A DNA stretch of 64,000 bases from Onthophagus taurus (Eukaryota; Arthropoda; Insecta; Coleoptera; Scarabaeidae): the NCBI RefSeq assembly GCF_036711975.1, contig NC_091966.1, forward strand, positions 4,471,501-4,535,500. The letters are read 5' to 3'. A program made the translations under genes and the position numbers. Shown in pieces: positions 44,901-55,816 of the stretch (positions are counted from its first letter, which is position 1; each line of letters opens with the position of its first letter). A model generated the notes under the pieces. That model was not told where the DNA came from. It saw nothing but the letters and a program-made list of their open reading frames with translations, and searched no databases.

Positions 44901-47900
44901 AAGTTTATATAAGTACGTGTATCTCAAATAATTAAATAATGTTTCTTATCATTAAATGTTTGGGTAAATTACTAAGAACGTGTAATTCTGTCCTTAAAAT
45001 TATCAATAACACGATGGATTAAAAAAATTTATATTGCAATTCTACTTTTATATATAAATTGTGTATGTATATTATATTATTAAATAAAATAATAGCATAA
45101 ACACAAAAAAAAATGCTGTGTATAAGTAATTCTTTTACGATACAAATTTAAGCGTGTGAACCTGTATTATAAACTCCAATAAAATGGCTGAAACAGTGGA
45201 GCCCTACATGGCGCCAAAGCATCGAGGTCCCAAACTCGCCAATCTAAAACATCAAACGTTCCGACAAAGCTGTCAGTTCTGGTTATTCTGTGGTTTCATT
45301 TTACAAATTTTGAAACTTTAATTTTGTAAATTAGTAGCTAATAATCTAATTTCGACATTGATATGTGATCTTTTTTAACAAAACAAAAAGAAATATTAAG
45401 AAACTTGTTTGTAAAATGGATAAGATGAGAGATGTTAATCTATTTGTAGAGTCACTGAAGATGGCCAAGGGCCGAAACTAGTTAGACTTAAATTCTATAT
45501 AAAATAAAAACCAGTTTAAAAGTACAAAATCAAACTCTAGATTATTTTCTTCACAAATTTTTACACAAATCGTCATCATTTTGTCTCTAGTTTTAGTGAT
45601 TAAATTTATGATAATAAAGTTATTATTATTATTATTTGTCGCTTAGTCAAATGATGCAGAACGCGGTCCAAATAGTATTGATTATTATGATAATTCTTAT
45701 AATAAAAATTCAGCCACTGAATATTTTTTTTAAACATCGATGTATCGGTATAATACGTCGATGTTTTCGACATCGATGTTTCACTTTTGGAAAACATCGA
45801 TGTTCTAATATCGATGTTTTTATCAGCGATGTGCATCCCTACTATGCAGTCGGTTGTGGATGAATTCATGACAATCTTCAAAGGGAGGTCAAGTATAAAA
45901 CAATTCAATCCCATGAAGGCCATAAAAAGGGGTTATAAGCTCTGGTGCTTAGCAGATAAGAAAGGGTACATAAACAAATTTGATGTGTATCAGGGAAAAT
46001 CTCCTGAAATTGAAGAAAACTTTGTCCTTCAACTTACTGATCTTTTGGAGAAACTGAAAATTGAGAAAACCTTAGCTTGTGAAACAACAAGGTCTACAAA
46101 AAAGGTGCACCAAAAAATGTTGTTAGATGATAAACGAATCAAAAGAGGAGATTATGATTACTGGATATCAAATTTAGATGTAAGTTATTACAAATGGAAG
46201 GACAGTAAGTGGGTGAAATTTTGCTCTAATTTTCATGGAACAGAAGACACCACAGTAAAAAGGAAGCAAAAGAATGGAATGAAAATTGATGTGCGCTATC
46301 CTTCGGTCGTTGATGATTACAATAAAAACATGGGTTCGGTAGATCATGTCAATCAACTTCGTCAACTTACTGACGACGTAATACTTGGCAACCGTGGTTC
46401 GCACTGGATTACTTTTGGAAAAGAAAGTGGAAGGTGTGAAAATTGTTCTGCCAAAGCTATTTAGTCACTCAAAATGTGCTGCGGCAAAGTTTATTGATGT
46501 TGTAATGAAAAAAACAACTGTTTTTTGAATTTCATGATGTGATTTAGCTAAAGCAAGTGTTAGTTATTTTCTAACGTAATCAAAAATGTATTATTTTTAT
46601 ATTAGCAATAAAACGTTTTATATATTGCAACATCACCAAAATATATTTTAATGCCTGACGGTACTCTCAAGTACCATTATCCTCCTGGACTGGGGGTTTC
46701 ATATTTTGTTAAAATTAATTCCAAAGGCAAAAACTGAGTGTATTTTGATAGCATTTTAATTCTGTCACAAAGTTTCAAAATTTTTGACTTCTTGGGACAC
46801 AAAGGGTTAAAGGAAGGGTTCGAATATCCCACCGCCTAACACGATGCACTTGGCTGATCTCTTCAAGATATCACGCACTGTGCTGCGTAATTTATCCTGA
46901 TGTGCCTTGATTCGTGCAGCACTGGCCGCAATCACGTGTGTTTACTTTTACTTGATAAACATCCCCACATTCCAATCTCCTGGCAGTCTGTTGGTTCAAG
47001 GTGTTGTACTGGTTGAACATGGAACGGATACAAGCCATGAGTACGCAATGTTTTCCATACTTTTACATGAGGAACACCAAGACGAGCAGAAAGTCTTCTT
47101 GTACTGGTAGATGGGCTGCGTTTTACCGACTGAAGAATTTGTTCAACTTCGTTAAGAGTTTGCACACTTGCGCGTTGAGAATGAATACTTGTAATTGGAA
47201 CAGAACCGGTTTTATGCAATCTATTGAATATTCGAGTAAATGCTCTTGATCTGGCAGCACTAGGTTAGGAAATTGTGCATTTGCAGAAACCGTAACAAAA
47301 CACATATCAGCATATTCTGCATTAGTCAATATGTGTGGCATTAAATGTCAAACATTGACGAATGACTGGTTCACAACAGCCGTGCGTGATATCAATTTAT
47401 GCATTACCTGGCTGTATCTCAGTTACCTTTGAGAATTAAGAACATGTTTTTAGGAACTTTTCTGCTTAAAATGACCAAATCTATAACATATTAATGTATG
47501 TACCATTCCTCATGAAACACCATATTTATTTCGAGTTATTTTATTTTAGATCTCCCACAAGAAGTTGATAATTATCACGATTTATGTCCTCTTGAGCCGA
47601 TTCCAAATAATACACTACAAAAGGCTCACCTCGGATATCAAGCGTCGATGTACAAGGCTACCAACGTAAAAACAGGTCTTAGATATTGCTTAAGAAGGAT
47701 TCATGGTTTTCGTTTGCAAAATACGAAATGTATGACGTATGTTGACCAATGGAAAAAACTCGTGCATTCCAATATTGTTCAATTGAAAGAAGTTTTTACT
47801 ACTAAAGTGTTTAATGATAACTGTATGTATAGCTTTTTATATTTAACGGGAATTTTAAATTCTCGGTCAAAATTAATTAAAAAAATCAATATTGATTGAT

Positions 47901-50900
47901 TAATTTGTTTTTTTAATTAGCTCTTGTTTTTGTTTACGATTATCACCCGGGTTCGGAGACTCTTCTAAGCAAACACTTTACCCCGGACCAGTTAAATGGG
48001 TACACAGATCCTTTTGCCAATGATCCATCACCGAGACCATACAGTCAACAAAAAAACAATATCTTAAGACACCAGCAAAGCAACAGACTTCCAGAATCGC
48101 TTATATGGAATTATATTATTCAGCTAACTTCCGCGCTAAGGATTATTCATTCTGCTGGTAAGTATTAAAAACGATTAATGATATTTTAAAATGAGCACTC
48201 ATACAATAAGAGTGTCTTAGAAAAAAGAAAAATCTGTTGATTAAAATAAAAATAATAGTTTTACTTCTTACGGTTTTCAGCGACCATTTTCCAATTCTTG
48301 ATCTTTTCTTGGGCAATAATGTATCAAGTCTTCGCTTCCTATTAAGTCAGTTAAAAATTCTTTTTCTTCGTGTTTCCTCCTCCTCTATCACTGATCCGAA
48401 TATTTTACGGAATATTTTTCTCTCAAAGACACGAAGAGCGTTTTTGTTCTTCTACAAATTCAAGGACTCTGCTCCAACTGGTCTAACTGGTCTTATACAT
48501 TTTCAGTTTGACTCCCTTGGTATATCCTTTGATTTAAATATTTTAATATATAGTGTATATATATTTGGTTAAATTATGGTTTTATTGATGTTTCATCAAA
48601 AGTTGAACAAGAGAAGCTAGATCAACATTTGCCATTGTTGAAAATAATCGCTGGCAATCATTTTTCAAACATTTGAAACCATCTTTGCCTGCACGTTATT
48701 TATTATCAAATAACTTACTGGACTTTGAGTATGAAAAAGTTAATACTTAAAAGTCATACTTAACTTCATTAGTACTACACCAAACTCTTCATAAAACTTT
48801 GCCAACAAATATTTGTCGACATACCGCAGAATATATTGCTAAAAAATCCATGAAATTTTGAAAGAAGTTGGTATTGACAAATTCTTTGCTATAGTAATCG
48901 AGAATGCCAGTGCAATGGTTATAGCAAGAAATATACTTCATGAACAGTACAAACATATTTCTGTTTATGGATGCATTGCTCATATGCTAAATTGTTCTAT
49001 TATCTATTCCATGATCTATTATCATGGAAGATGTTAAGGCTGTCATCAAAGAAATTAACAATTCTCACATATTATTGGCTACTTTCAAAAAAAATGCAAA
49101 CTAAAAGAAATGACACCAGAGCAGTCATTTCCTTAAAATTACCTGTGAAAACACGATGGAGATCAATTATTCATAGTTTAAAAAGTCTTCTTGATACACA
49201 ATATGCATTAAAAACATTAGTAGTTTGTGAAACAGTTGAAGATATACTCAGTAAACGAGTTGCAAAGTTGATATTGGATGAGGATATTTTTTGGGTAAAA
49301 GTTTCAATCTTTTATCACTGAATAAACCCTTTTATTAAATACATAACCCAACTGGAAGGAGATAAACCAAGGTTAACGCAAGTAGCTGAATGCTTTTATG
49401 AGTTGGAAAGTTTTTTGAAACATGGCATAAATCCAATCCATCTTGCTGCAAATATTTCTAGATCCAAATTTTAATGGAATTCATCTTAATAGAGAAGAAC
49501 AAATACAACAGAGTTTATAGACAATATGGCTACTGTAACAAGCCCAGATGAGTTTGCAGAGGTAATGGCAGAATTGGCCCTTTATAGATCTAAAGAAGAG
49601 TTTATTTGAAAAACCATACAGTGATACAATAAAGTCTATATACAGCCCGGAAAATGATAATATCTCAGCTCCAGAAATGTAATTCAATGAATTTTTTTAA
49701 CAAAACATGTAAGAAGTCCATATTATTTCCATATTTTACATAAAAACTATATAAGTTATTATTAATCAAGGGGAACACAAAACATAATCATATCTTTAAC
49801 TCAAAAAAGTCTGCATACAGGTCCTCCATAGTATTTATATCCTCCATAGTATTTATTTCTTTAAATATGAACCATGCCACGTTACAGCCGTCAGACTGAA
49901 TTCGCAGAACTGTATTTGTATTTAAAAGATTGGCAGTAAATATCTCTACAATCCTCCCATAGCTTCTAGCCATTACCAGTAAAGTCTTTCTTTTTAGTTT
50001 ATAAGAGGGCACATATATCTATATTATGCATTTCTATTTCCATGATGATTTCCTGATCTTTACTGTTCCAAGATGTTGCGTTCCACGTCTCAATTCTAAG
50101 CACATTGTGTTAACTAATTATCGTACCCGACTTCATCATTGCAAGTATGCAACCAATATCACAGTATTGGTATTGCAATACGCAAATCGCGTATACTGTG
50201 ATATTGGTTGCATACTTGCAATGATAAGGTGGGGTACAATAATTAATTAACACACTTTATGTTTATTTTAAGAGTTATGTGAAAGTTCTGTTAGCATTTC
50301 CAGGTTCGGACTGGCATCGCTATTCACTTCATTCCAAACATCTCCCATCAAAGGGAAAGTCTATAACTTATTAATTAGACAATTTTTATATTTAGGTTTG
50401 GCATGTCGGAGTTTAGATCCAACAAAAATCATCATAACATCCGGTAACCGGCTCAGATTAAGCTGTTTGGGCGTGATGGACGTAATCATGAGCGATACAA
50501 GTTCGACGGGAAACGCTAGCGCTTTAATTCAACATTATCAACAAGACGATTTGTCGGCTTTGGGGAAACTGGTTTTGGCGCTAGCTTGTAAATCGACGAT
50601 GGCCGTTCAAAGGGACAACATCACCACGGCTTTAGAACTTGTCACTCGCACTTATACAGCCGATTTACGCAATCTCATCATGTAACATAATTTTAAAAAT
50701 TAATCACATTTTCATTAATTTCTTAACTTTTAAGGTATTTACTAACGATGGCTGCAAGGAGAAGCGTCACGGATTTAATGCCTATGATTGGTGCTCGTTT
50801 TTACACGCAATTAGATAATATTCAGTCTCGTACGGACGTTTTGGAAAATGAAGTGTCGAAGGAGATGGAAAATGGACGTTTATTCAGGTTATTGGTGAAG

Positions 50901-53900
50901 TTAGGGACGATTAATGAACGTCCGGAGTAAGTAAATAAATTAATTATTAGCATAAGATATTACTATGATGTATATTTTTATTGAACTTAAACTAGAAGGA
51001 AAACTAGAAAGATTCGGGTTTAGTCGTGAAAAAAACTTTTAGTTGTCAATTTCAACTTTAATTTTATTATTATATTCGTAATCTTCATAAAATAACCTTT
51101 AAGGTAACTCCAAACTTGACGCATTTATCTCACAAAACCAAAAAGTTCGAACTTTTAATTTTGACATATTTGTCAACTTCATAAAAAATTCTTTAAAATG
51201 AGTCCAAACTCGACATATTTAATTTTAATATTAATGGAGATGCAATCACTTCCAGATTTGAAACGTCAACGTCAATTTTAACATATTTGTCATTTTCATT
51301 AAAAAACCGTTAAAATGAGTCCAAAGATGACGCACTTATCTCAAAAAACAAAAAAGTTAGAATAAAAAACGTTAAACCGGAAGTTAGCAACAATGAAGAT
51401 AGCAATTCAATTTTTAAATATTAATACCAACCTTAATTTTTTTTTTTTTTTTGTAACAAATATTAAAACATTTTATAAAAATTAAGAATATGTCAAAATG
51501 ACATTGACATTTCAAACCGGAAGTTGCTTATAGCTCGAGTAATATTGGAATTAAACGACGGATTTTTCACGACGATTACAAATATGTCAAAATTGACGTT
51601 GACATTCTTAACCGGAAGTTGACCATAACATCATTAATATTGAAGATAAATATGTCGTGTTTGTACTCATTTTAAAGGAATTTTAATGAAGATTATAAAT
51701 ATGTCAAAATTGAGGTTGACATTTTAAACCTGAAGTTAGTTATCATATAACAGACAAATGGATAACTTCATGGTGTTCTTTCATGATGTATTCTTTATTA
51801 AAAAAACCTTTAAAATGAGTCCAAACAAGACGCAATTATCTCAAAAAACAAAAAAGTTAGGATAAAAAACATTAAATCCTAAGTTAGAAACAATGGAAAT
51901 AGCATTTCAATAATACCAACCTTAATTTTTTATTGTTTTTTATTATAATTTTGTTTTTGTGACAAATATTAAGACATTTTATAAAAATGAAGAATATATC
52001 AAAATGACATTGACATTTCAAACCGGAAGTTGCTTATACTTCGAGTAATATTGGAACTAAACGTATCATGTTTGGACTCATTTTAAAGAATTTTTCACGA
52101 TGATTACAAATATGTCAAAATCGACGGTGACATTCTTAACCGGAAGTTGACCATAACTTCTTTAATATTGAAGATAAATATGTCGTGTTTGTACTCATTT
52201 TAAAGGATTTTTAATGAAGATTACAAATATGTCAAAATTGAGGTTGACATTTTAAACCTGAAGTTAGTTATCATATAATAGACAAATGGACAACTTCATG
52301 GTGTTCTTTCATGATGTATTCTTTATTAAAAAAACCTTTAAAATGAGTCCAAATAAGACGCAATTATCTCAAAAAACAAAAAAGTTAGAATAATTATTAA
52401 ATTAGATACAAATATGTCAAAATTGACGTTGACATTCTTAACCGGAAGTTGACCATAACTTCATTAATATTGAAAATAAATATGTCGTGTTTGTACTCAT
52501 TTCAAAGGATTTTTAATGAAGATTACAAATATGTCAAAATTGAGGTTGACATTTTAAACCTGAAGTTAGTTATCATATAATAGACAAATGGACAACTTCA
52601 TGGTGTTCTTTCATGATGTATTCTTTATTAAAAAACCTTTAAAATGAGTCCAAACAAGACGCAATTATCTCAAAAAGCAAAAAAGATAGAATAATTATTA
52701 GATTAGATTACAAATATGTCAAAATTGACGTTGACATTCTTAACCGGAAGTTGACCATAACTTCATTAATATTGAAGATAAATATGTCGTGTTTATACTC
52801 ATTTTAAAGGATTTTTAATGAAGATTATAAATATGTCAAAATTGAGGTTGGCATTTTAAACCTGAAGTTAGTTATCATATAATAGACAAATGGACAACTT
52901 CATGGTGTTCTTTCATGATGTATTCTTTATTAAAAAAACCTTTGAAATGATTCCAAGCAAGACGCACTTATCTCAAAAAACAAAAAAGTTAGAATAATTT
53001 TTAGATTAAATTACAAATATGTCAAAATTGACGTTGACATTCTTAACCGGAACTTTACCATAACTTCATTAATATTGAAGATAAATATGTCGTGTTTGTA
53101 CTCATTTCAAAGGATTTTTAATGAAGATTACAAATATGTCAAAATTGAGGTTGACATTTTAGACCTGAAGTTAGTTATCATATAATAGACAAATGGACAA
53201 CTTCATGGTGTTCTTTCATGATGTATTCTTTATTAAAAAAACCTTTAAAATGAGTCCAAACAAGACGCACTTATCTCAAAAAACAAAAAAGTTAGAATAA
53301 TTATTAGATTAGATTACAAATATGTCAAAATTGACGTTGACATTCTTAACCGGAAGTTGACCATAACTTTATTAATATTGAAGATAAATATGTCGAGTTT
53401 GTACTCATTTGAAAGGATTTTTAATGAAGATTACAAATATGTCAAAATTGAGGTTGGCATTTTAAACCTGAAGTTAGTTATCATATAATAGACAAATGGA
53501 CAACTTCATGGTGTTCTTTCATGATGTATTGTTTATTAAAAAAACCTTTAAAATGAGTCCAAACAAGACGCAATTATCTCAAAAAGCAAAAAAGATAGAA
53601 TAATTATTAGATTAGATTACAAATATGTCAAAATTGACGTTGACATTCTTAACCGGAAGTTGACCATAACTTCATTAATATTGAAGATAAATATGTCGTG
53701 TTTATACTCATTTTAAAGGATTTTTAATGAAGATTATAAATATGTCAAAATTGAGGTTGGCATTTTAAACCTGAAGTTAGTTATCATATAATAGACAAAT
53801 GGACAACTTCATGGTGTTCTTTCATGATGTATTCTTTATTAAAAAAACCTTTGAAATGATTCCAAGCAAGACGCACTTATCTCAAAAAACAAAAAAGTTA

Positions 53901-55816
53901 GAATAATTTTTAGATTAAATTACAAATATGTCAAAATTGACGTTGACATTCTTAACCGGAACTTTACCATAACTTCATTAATATTGAAGATAAATATGTC
54001 GTGTTTGTACTCATTTCAAAGGATTTTTAATGAAGATTACAAATATGTCAAAATTGAGGTTGACATTTTAGACCTGAAGTTAGTTATCATATAATAGACA
54101 AATGGACAACTTCATGGTGTTCTTTCATGATGTATTCTTTATTAAAAAAACCTTTAAAATGAGTCCAAACAAGACGCACTTATCTCAAAAAACAAAAAAG
54201 TTAGAATAATTATTAGATTAGATTACAAATATGTCAAAATTGACGTTGACATTCTTAACCGGAAGTTGACCATAACTTTATTAATATTGAAGATAAATAT
54301 GTCGAGTTTGTACTCATTTGAAAGGATTTTTAATGAAGATTACAAATATGTCAAAATTGAGGTTGGCATTTTAAACCTGAAGTTAGTTATCATATAATAG
54401 ACAAATGGACAACTTTATAGTGTTCTTTCATAATGTATTCTTTATTAAAAAAATCTTTAAAATGAGTCCAAATAAGATGCATTTATCTCAAAAAACAAAA
54501 AAAGTTAGAAAAATTATTAAATTAGATTACAAACATGTCAAAATTGGCGTTGACATTCTTAACCGGAAGTTGACCATGACTTCATTAATATTGAAGATAA
54601 ATATGTCGAGTTTGTACTCATTTTAAAGGATTTTTAACGAAGATTACAAATATGTCAAAATTGAGGTTGACATTTTAAACCTGAAGTTAGTTATCATATA
54701 ATAGACAAATGAATAACTTCATGCTGTTCTTTCATGATGTATTCTTTATTAAAAAAAACTTTTAAAATGAATCCAAACAAGACGCACTGATCTCAAAAAA
54801 GTTAGAATAATTATTAGATTAGATTACAAATATGTCAAAATTGACGTTGACATTCTTAACCGGAAGTTGACCATAACTTCATTAATATTGAAGATATATA
54901 TATCGTGTTTGTACTCATTTTAAAGGTTTTTTAATGAACATTACAAATATGTCAAAATTGAGGTTGACATTTTAAACCTGAAGTTAGTTATCATATAATA
55001 GAAGTTTTATAACTGAAGTTAATCTAGTGTTAGTCACTTTTTTTTAATTTTTAACGTGTTTTTTTTTGGGTCATTTCACGTTGATTAAAAAAAAATCGTC
55101 GATTTTTACATCACACTTCACTTTAATTTTGTAAATTAGTAACTGATAATCTGATTTCGACTTTCATATGTAATCTTTTTTAACAAAACAAAAAGAAACA
55201 TTAAGAAACTTGTTTGTAAAATGGATAAGATGAGAGTTGGTAATCTATTTGTAGAGTCTCTGAAGATGGCCAAGGGCCGAAACTGGTTAGACTTAAATTC
55301 TACATAAAATCTAAATAAAAACCAGTTTAAAAGTACAAAATCAAACTCTAGATTATTTTCTTCAAACATTTTTACATAATATTTTGATATCTCTCATAAT
55401 TGCTGTGAAAAACGGGTTCGACAATTTGCAAGGACTTAATGAAATGAAATTAATGATTTAGGTTAAATTTGGATGGAACATGGAGTGAAACTGGGGATAG
55501 ATATATGTTGAAGCTCTTCCGTGATTATGTTTTCCATCAGGTTACTGAAGAAGGTCGACCTTGGCTTGATATGGCTCATGTTGTGCAGTGTTTAAATAAA
55601 TTAGACACTGGTGCTCCAGAAAAGGTAATAATATTAATTATTTAACATAAACTAAAGCAACAAAAGTAATAAATAATGTTGTAGGTTTGTTTGATGTCGA
55701 GAGATGAACAAAGTATATTGGTTGTGAGTTACGCCGAATTGAAACATTGCCTCTTGCAATCTTTTGATGAGATCCTCAATGTCTCAGTTTCGACGTCGGA
55801 AAATAACGTCTCGTAG
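35969..55816 (+). CDS. PAN3: PAN3, regulatory subunit of the PAN2-PAN3 poly(A) nuclease (663 aa, 10 exons)
   Basis: Ten exons join in phase: 35969-36043, 36107-36269, 40877-41088, 41153-41411, 47550-47822, 47921-48157, 50396-50681, 50735-50926, 55462-55624 and 55685-55816. A PAM2-like motif for binding poly(A)-binding protein ([11 protein letters not shown]) lies at residues 57-67. A proline/serine-rich linker and the conserved GGTTYFY element follow. Next comes the pseudokinase: [31 protein letters not shown], and [15 protein letters not shown] in place of a normal catalytic loop. A coiled coil follows ([20 protein letters not shown]). The C-terminal knob is [20 protein letters not shown] through [18 protein letters not shown]3 recruits PAN2 to cytoplasmic mRNAs for initial poly(A) shortening. 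An N-terminal CCCH zinc finger, present in some isoforms elsewhere, is not seen. Introns 2, 4, 6 and 8 hold large repeat blocks. Confidence 0.96.
36270..38400. other. PAN3 intron 2, 5' part
   Basis: Mostly AT-rich sequence with no supported gene. Around 37580-37930 a more complex stretch occurs (GTGTCTCACATAACTGG, AAAATGGCCGCCACTTCCGG). It resembles an old repeat, but I cannot assign a family. Confidence 0.4.
38405..39310 (+). mobile_element. LINE endonuclease fragment (RTE-like)
   Basis: In PAN3 intron 2 the plus strand encodes [11 protein letters not shown] near 38527. After frameshifts it encodes [18 protein letters not shown] (38759-38812) and [18 protein letters not shown]. These are the first and last catalytic segments of AP-like LINE endonucleases (GTWN... 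and ...NxIDHV...SDHxLV). Broken by stops; polymerase absent. Confidence 0.75.
39311..40876. other. PAN3 intron 2, 3' part
   Basis: AT-rich. It contains the truncated palindromic MITE at 39818-39884. Otherwise no gene is recognised. A 102-codon frame on the minus strand (40465-40157) has no recognisable domain. Confidence 0.4.
39818..39884. mobile_element. Truncated palindromic MITE
   Basis: Both ends match the family whose fuller copies lie at 50103-50258, 60360-60766 and 62498-62665 (CAGTGTGTTAATTAATTATC and GGTACGGTAATTAATTAA). The middle is almost entirely deleted. Confidence 0.75.
43382..43422 (-). ncRNA. Hammerhead-ribozyme-like motif, left arm of the foldback
   Basis: On the minus strand GAGTCT is followed by CTGAAGA, T, GGCC-AAG-GGCC, GAAAC, TT, GTT and AGACTT. 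Stem I (GAGTCT with AGACTT) pairs over 6 bp including one G-T pair. Stem II pairs over 4 bp, and stem III is two pairs. Core strands and the cleavage triplet match a type I hammerhead, with one extra T after the first core strand. Confidence 0.5.
45449..45489 (+). ncRNA. Hammerhead-ribozyme-like motif, right arm of the foldback (one stem I mismatch)
   Basis: GAGTCA, CTGAAGA, T, GGCC-AAG-GGCC, GAAAC, TA, GTT, AGACTT. It is the inverted partner of 43382-43422. The base next to the core in stem I is A against A, so the stem is one pair shorter. Confidence 0.45.
48230..48565 (-). mobile_element. LINE C-terminal remnant in PAN3 intron 6
   Basis: The minus strand at about 48440-48380 encodes [20 protein letters not shown], a characteristic peptide after the polymerase of RTE-like LINEs. 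The rest is eroded. Confidence 0.6.
48590..49690 (+). mobile_element. Degenerate hAT transposase remnant in PAN3 intron 6
   Basis: Pieces in several frames read [53 protein letters not shown] and WVKVSIFYH. They correspond in order to the central RNase H-like fold of hAT transposases. Many stops and frameshifts are present. No terminal repeats or target duplication were found. Confidence 0.7.
49691..50102. other. Rest of PAN3 intron 6 before the MITE
   Basis: AT-rich. Nothing is recognised apart from a short direct repeat CCTCCATAGTATTTAT at about 49827 and 49843. Confidence 0.35.
50103..50258. mobile_element. Palindromic MITE
   Basis: CATTGTGTTAACTAATTATC and ATAATTAATTAACACACTT form the ends. 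Near the centre, GCAAGTATGCAACCAATATC and GATATTGGTTGCATACTTGC are perfect inverse copies. The element is essentially one hairpin. It lies in PAN3 intron 6. Confidence 0.85.
50940..55370. repeat. About 303-bp satellite array with hammerhead-like end, in PAN3 intron 8
   Basis: GACAAATGG(A)NAACTT recurs at 51753, 52281, 52583, 52885, 53188, 53491, 53794, 54097, 54400 and 54704, spacings of 302 to 304 after the first. The unit contains GTCAAAATTGACGTTGACAT, AACCGGAAGTTGACCATAAC and AAAATGAGTCCAAACAAGAC. The block opens (50945-51010) with the same sequence found at 43733-43790. It closes with the same right end as the foldback at 45410-45530, so array and foldback are variants of one element. No protein is encoded; open frames in it are chance. 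Confidence 0.9.
55254..55294 (+). ncRNA. Hammerhead-ribozyme-like motif at the end of the satellite
   Basis: GAGTCT, CTGAAGA, T, GGCC-AAG-GGCC, GAAAC, TG, GTT, AGACTT. Stem I pairs over 6 bp (five Watson-Crick and one G-T). Stem II pairs over 4 bp, and stem III is minimal (two pairs, 2-base loop). Both conserved core strands and a GTT cleavage triplet are in the right places. One extra T follows CTGAAGA; natural hammerheads with an extra base there are known. Confidence 0.55.

Larger units (their letters stand above)
43370..45520. mobile_element. Foldback element with inverted hammerhead-like ends, nested in the hAT element
   Basis: The left end reads TAAGTCTAACAAGTTTCGGC followed by GATTATTAATAACATCTCTC-type sequence. 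The right end has the reverse complement (GAGAGATGTTAATCTATTTG, GGGCCGAAACTAGTTAGACT). Inside are a copy of the CTAG palindrome family (43520-43770) and blocks of the AAAATGAGTCCAAAC / GTCAAAATTGAC repeat that forms the satellite at 50940-55370. No protein is encoded. Confidence 0.75.
42636..45841 (+). mobile_element. hAT-type element inserted in the piggyBac transposase gene
   Basis: The ends TAGGGATGCAAACGATACAT and TCAGCGATGTGCATCCCTA are inverted. They are flanked by 8-bp near-identical direct repeats, CTAGGCAG and CTATGCAG, as expected for hAT insertions. Clusters of ACATCGATGT occur just inside both ends. At about 42800-42930 worn sequence encodes [16 protein letters not shown], then after a frameshift [20 protein letters not shown]. 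This is the C-terminal dimerisation segment of hAT transposases. The rest of the gene is lost. A TTGACTAAGCGAC segment near 42990 reappears inverted near 45645, so the remaining part is partly palindromic. Confidence 0.85.
41588..46806 (+). mobile_element. PiggyBac-type transposon, inactivated and carrying a nested hAT element
   Basis: Both sides end in TTAA (41584-41587 and 46807-46810) directly next to inverted ends, CCCTTTGTGTCC and GGACACAAAGGG. This is the hallmark of piggyBac insertion. The transposase is in two pieces. The first (42152-42620) has [21 protein letters not shown] sequence and [11 protein letters not shown]. The second (45844-46464) has [30 protein letters not shown] and [16 protein letters not shown]. 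The segment that normally holds the first catalytic aspartate (DNxFxS type) is deleted between LQLTDL and LEKLKI. A hAT insertion at 42636 breaks the gene. It cannot be active. Confidence 0.9.
41441..47516 (-). mobile_element. Mariner-like element with long inverted repeats, host of nested insertions
   Basis: Its ends in PAN3 intron 4 are inverted copies: ATGAGGAATGGTACATA at 41443 and TGTACCATTCCTCAT ending near 47512. Further inside are AACTGAGATACAGCCAG and CTGGCTGTATCTCAGTT. The minus strand at 47219-46932 encodes [20 protein letters not shown] and [16 protein letters not shown], the helix-turn-helix region of Tc1/mariner-superfamily transposases. The DDE catalytic part is missing. It is interrupted by the piggyBac-type element at 41588-46806. 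Confidence 0.8.

Noticed and set aside
48237..48572. 111-codon plus-strand frame
   Set aside because: The minus strand here encodes a recognisable LINE tail peptide, so the plus frame is its shadow.
54405..54626. 73-codon frame in the satellite
   Set aside because: Falls within one monomer of the 303-bp array and is broken in the other monomers.
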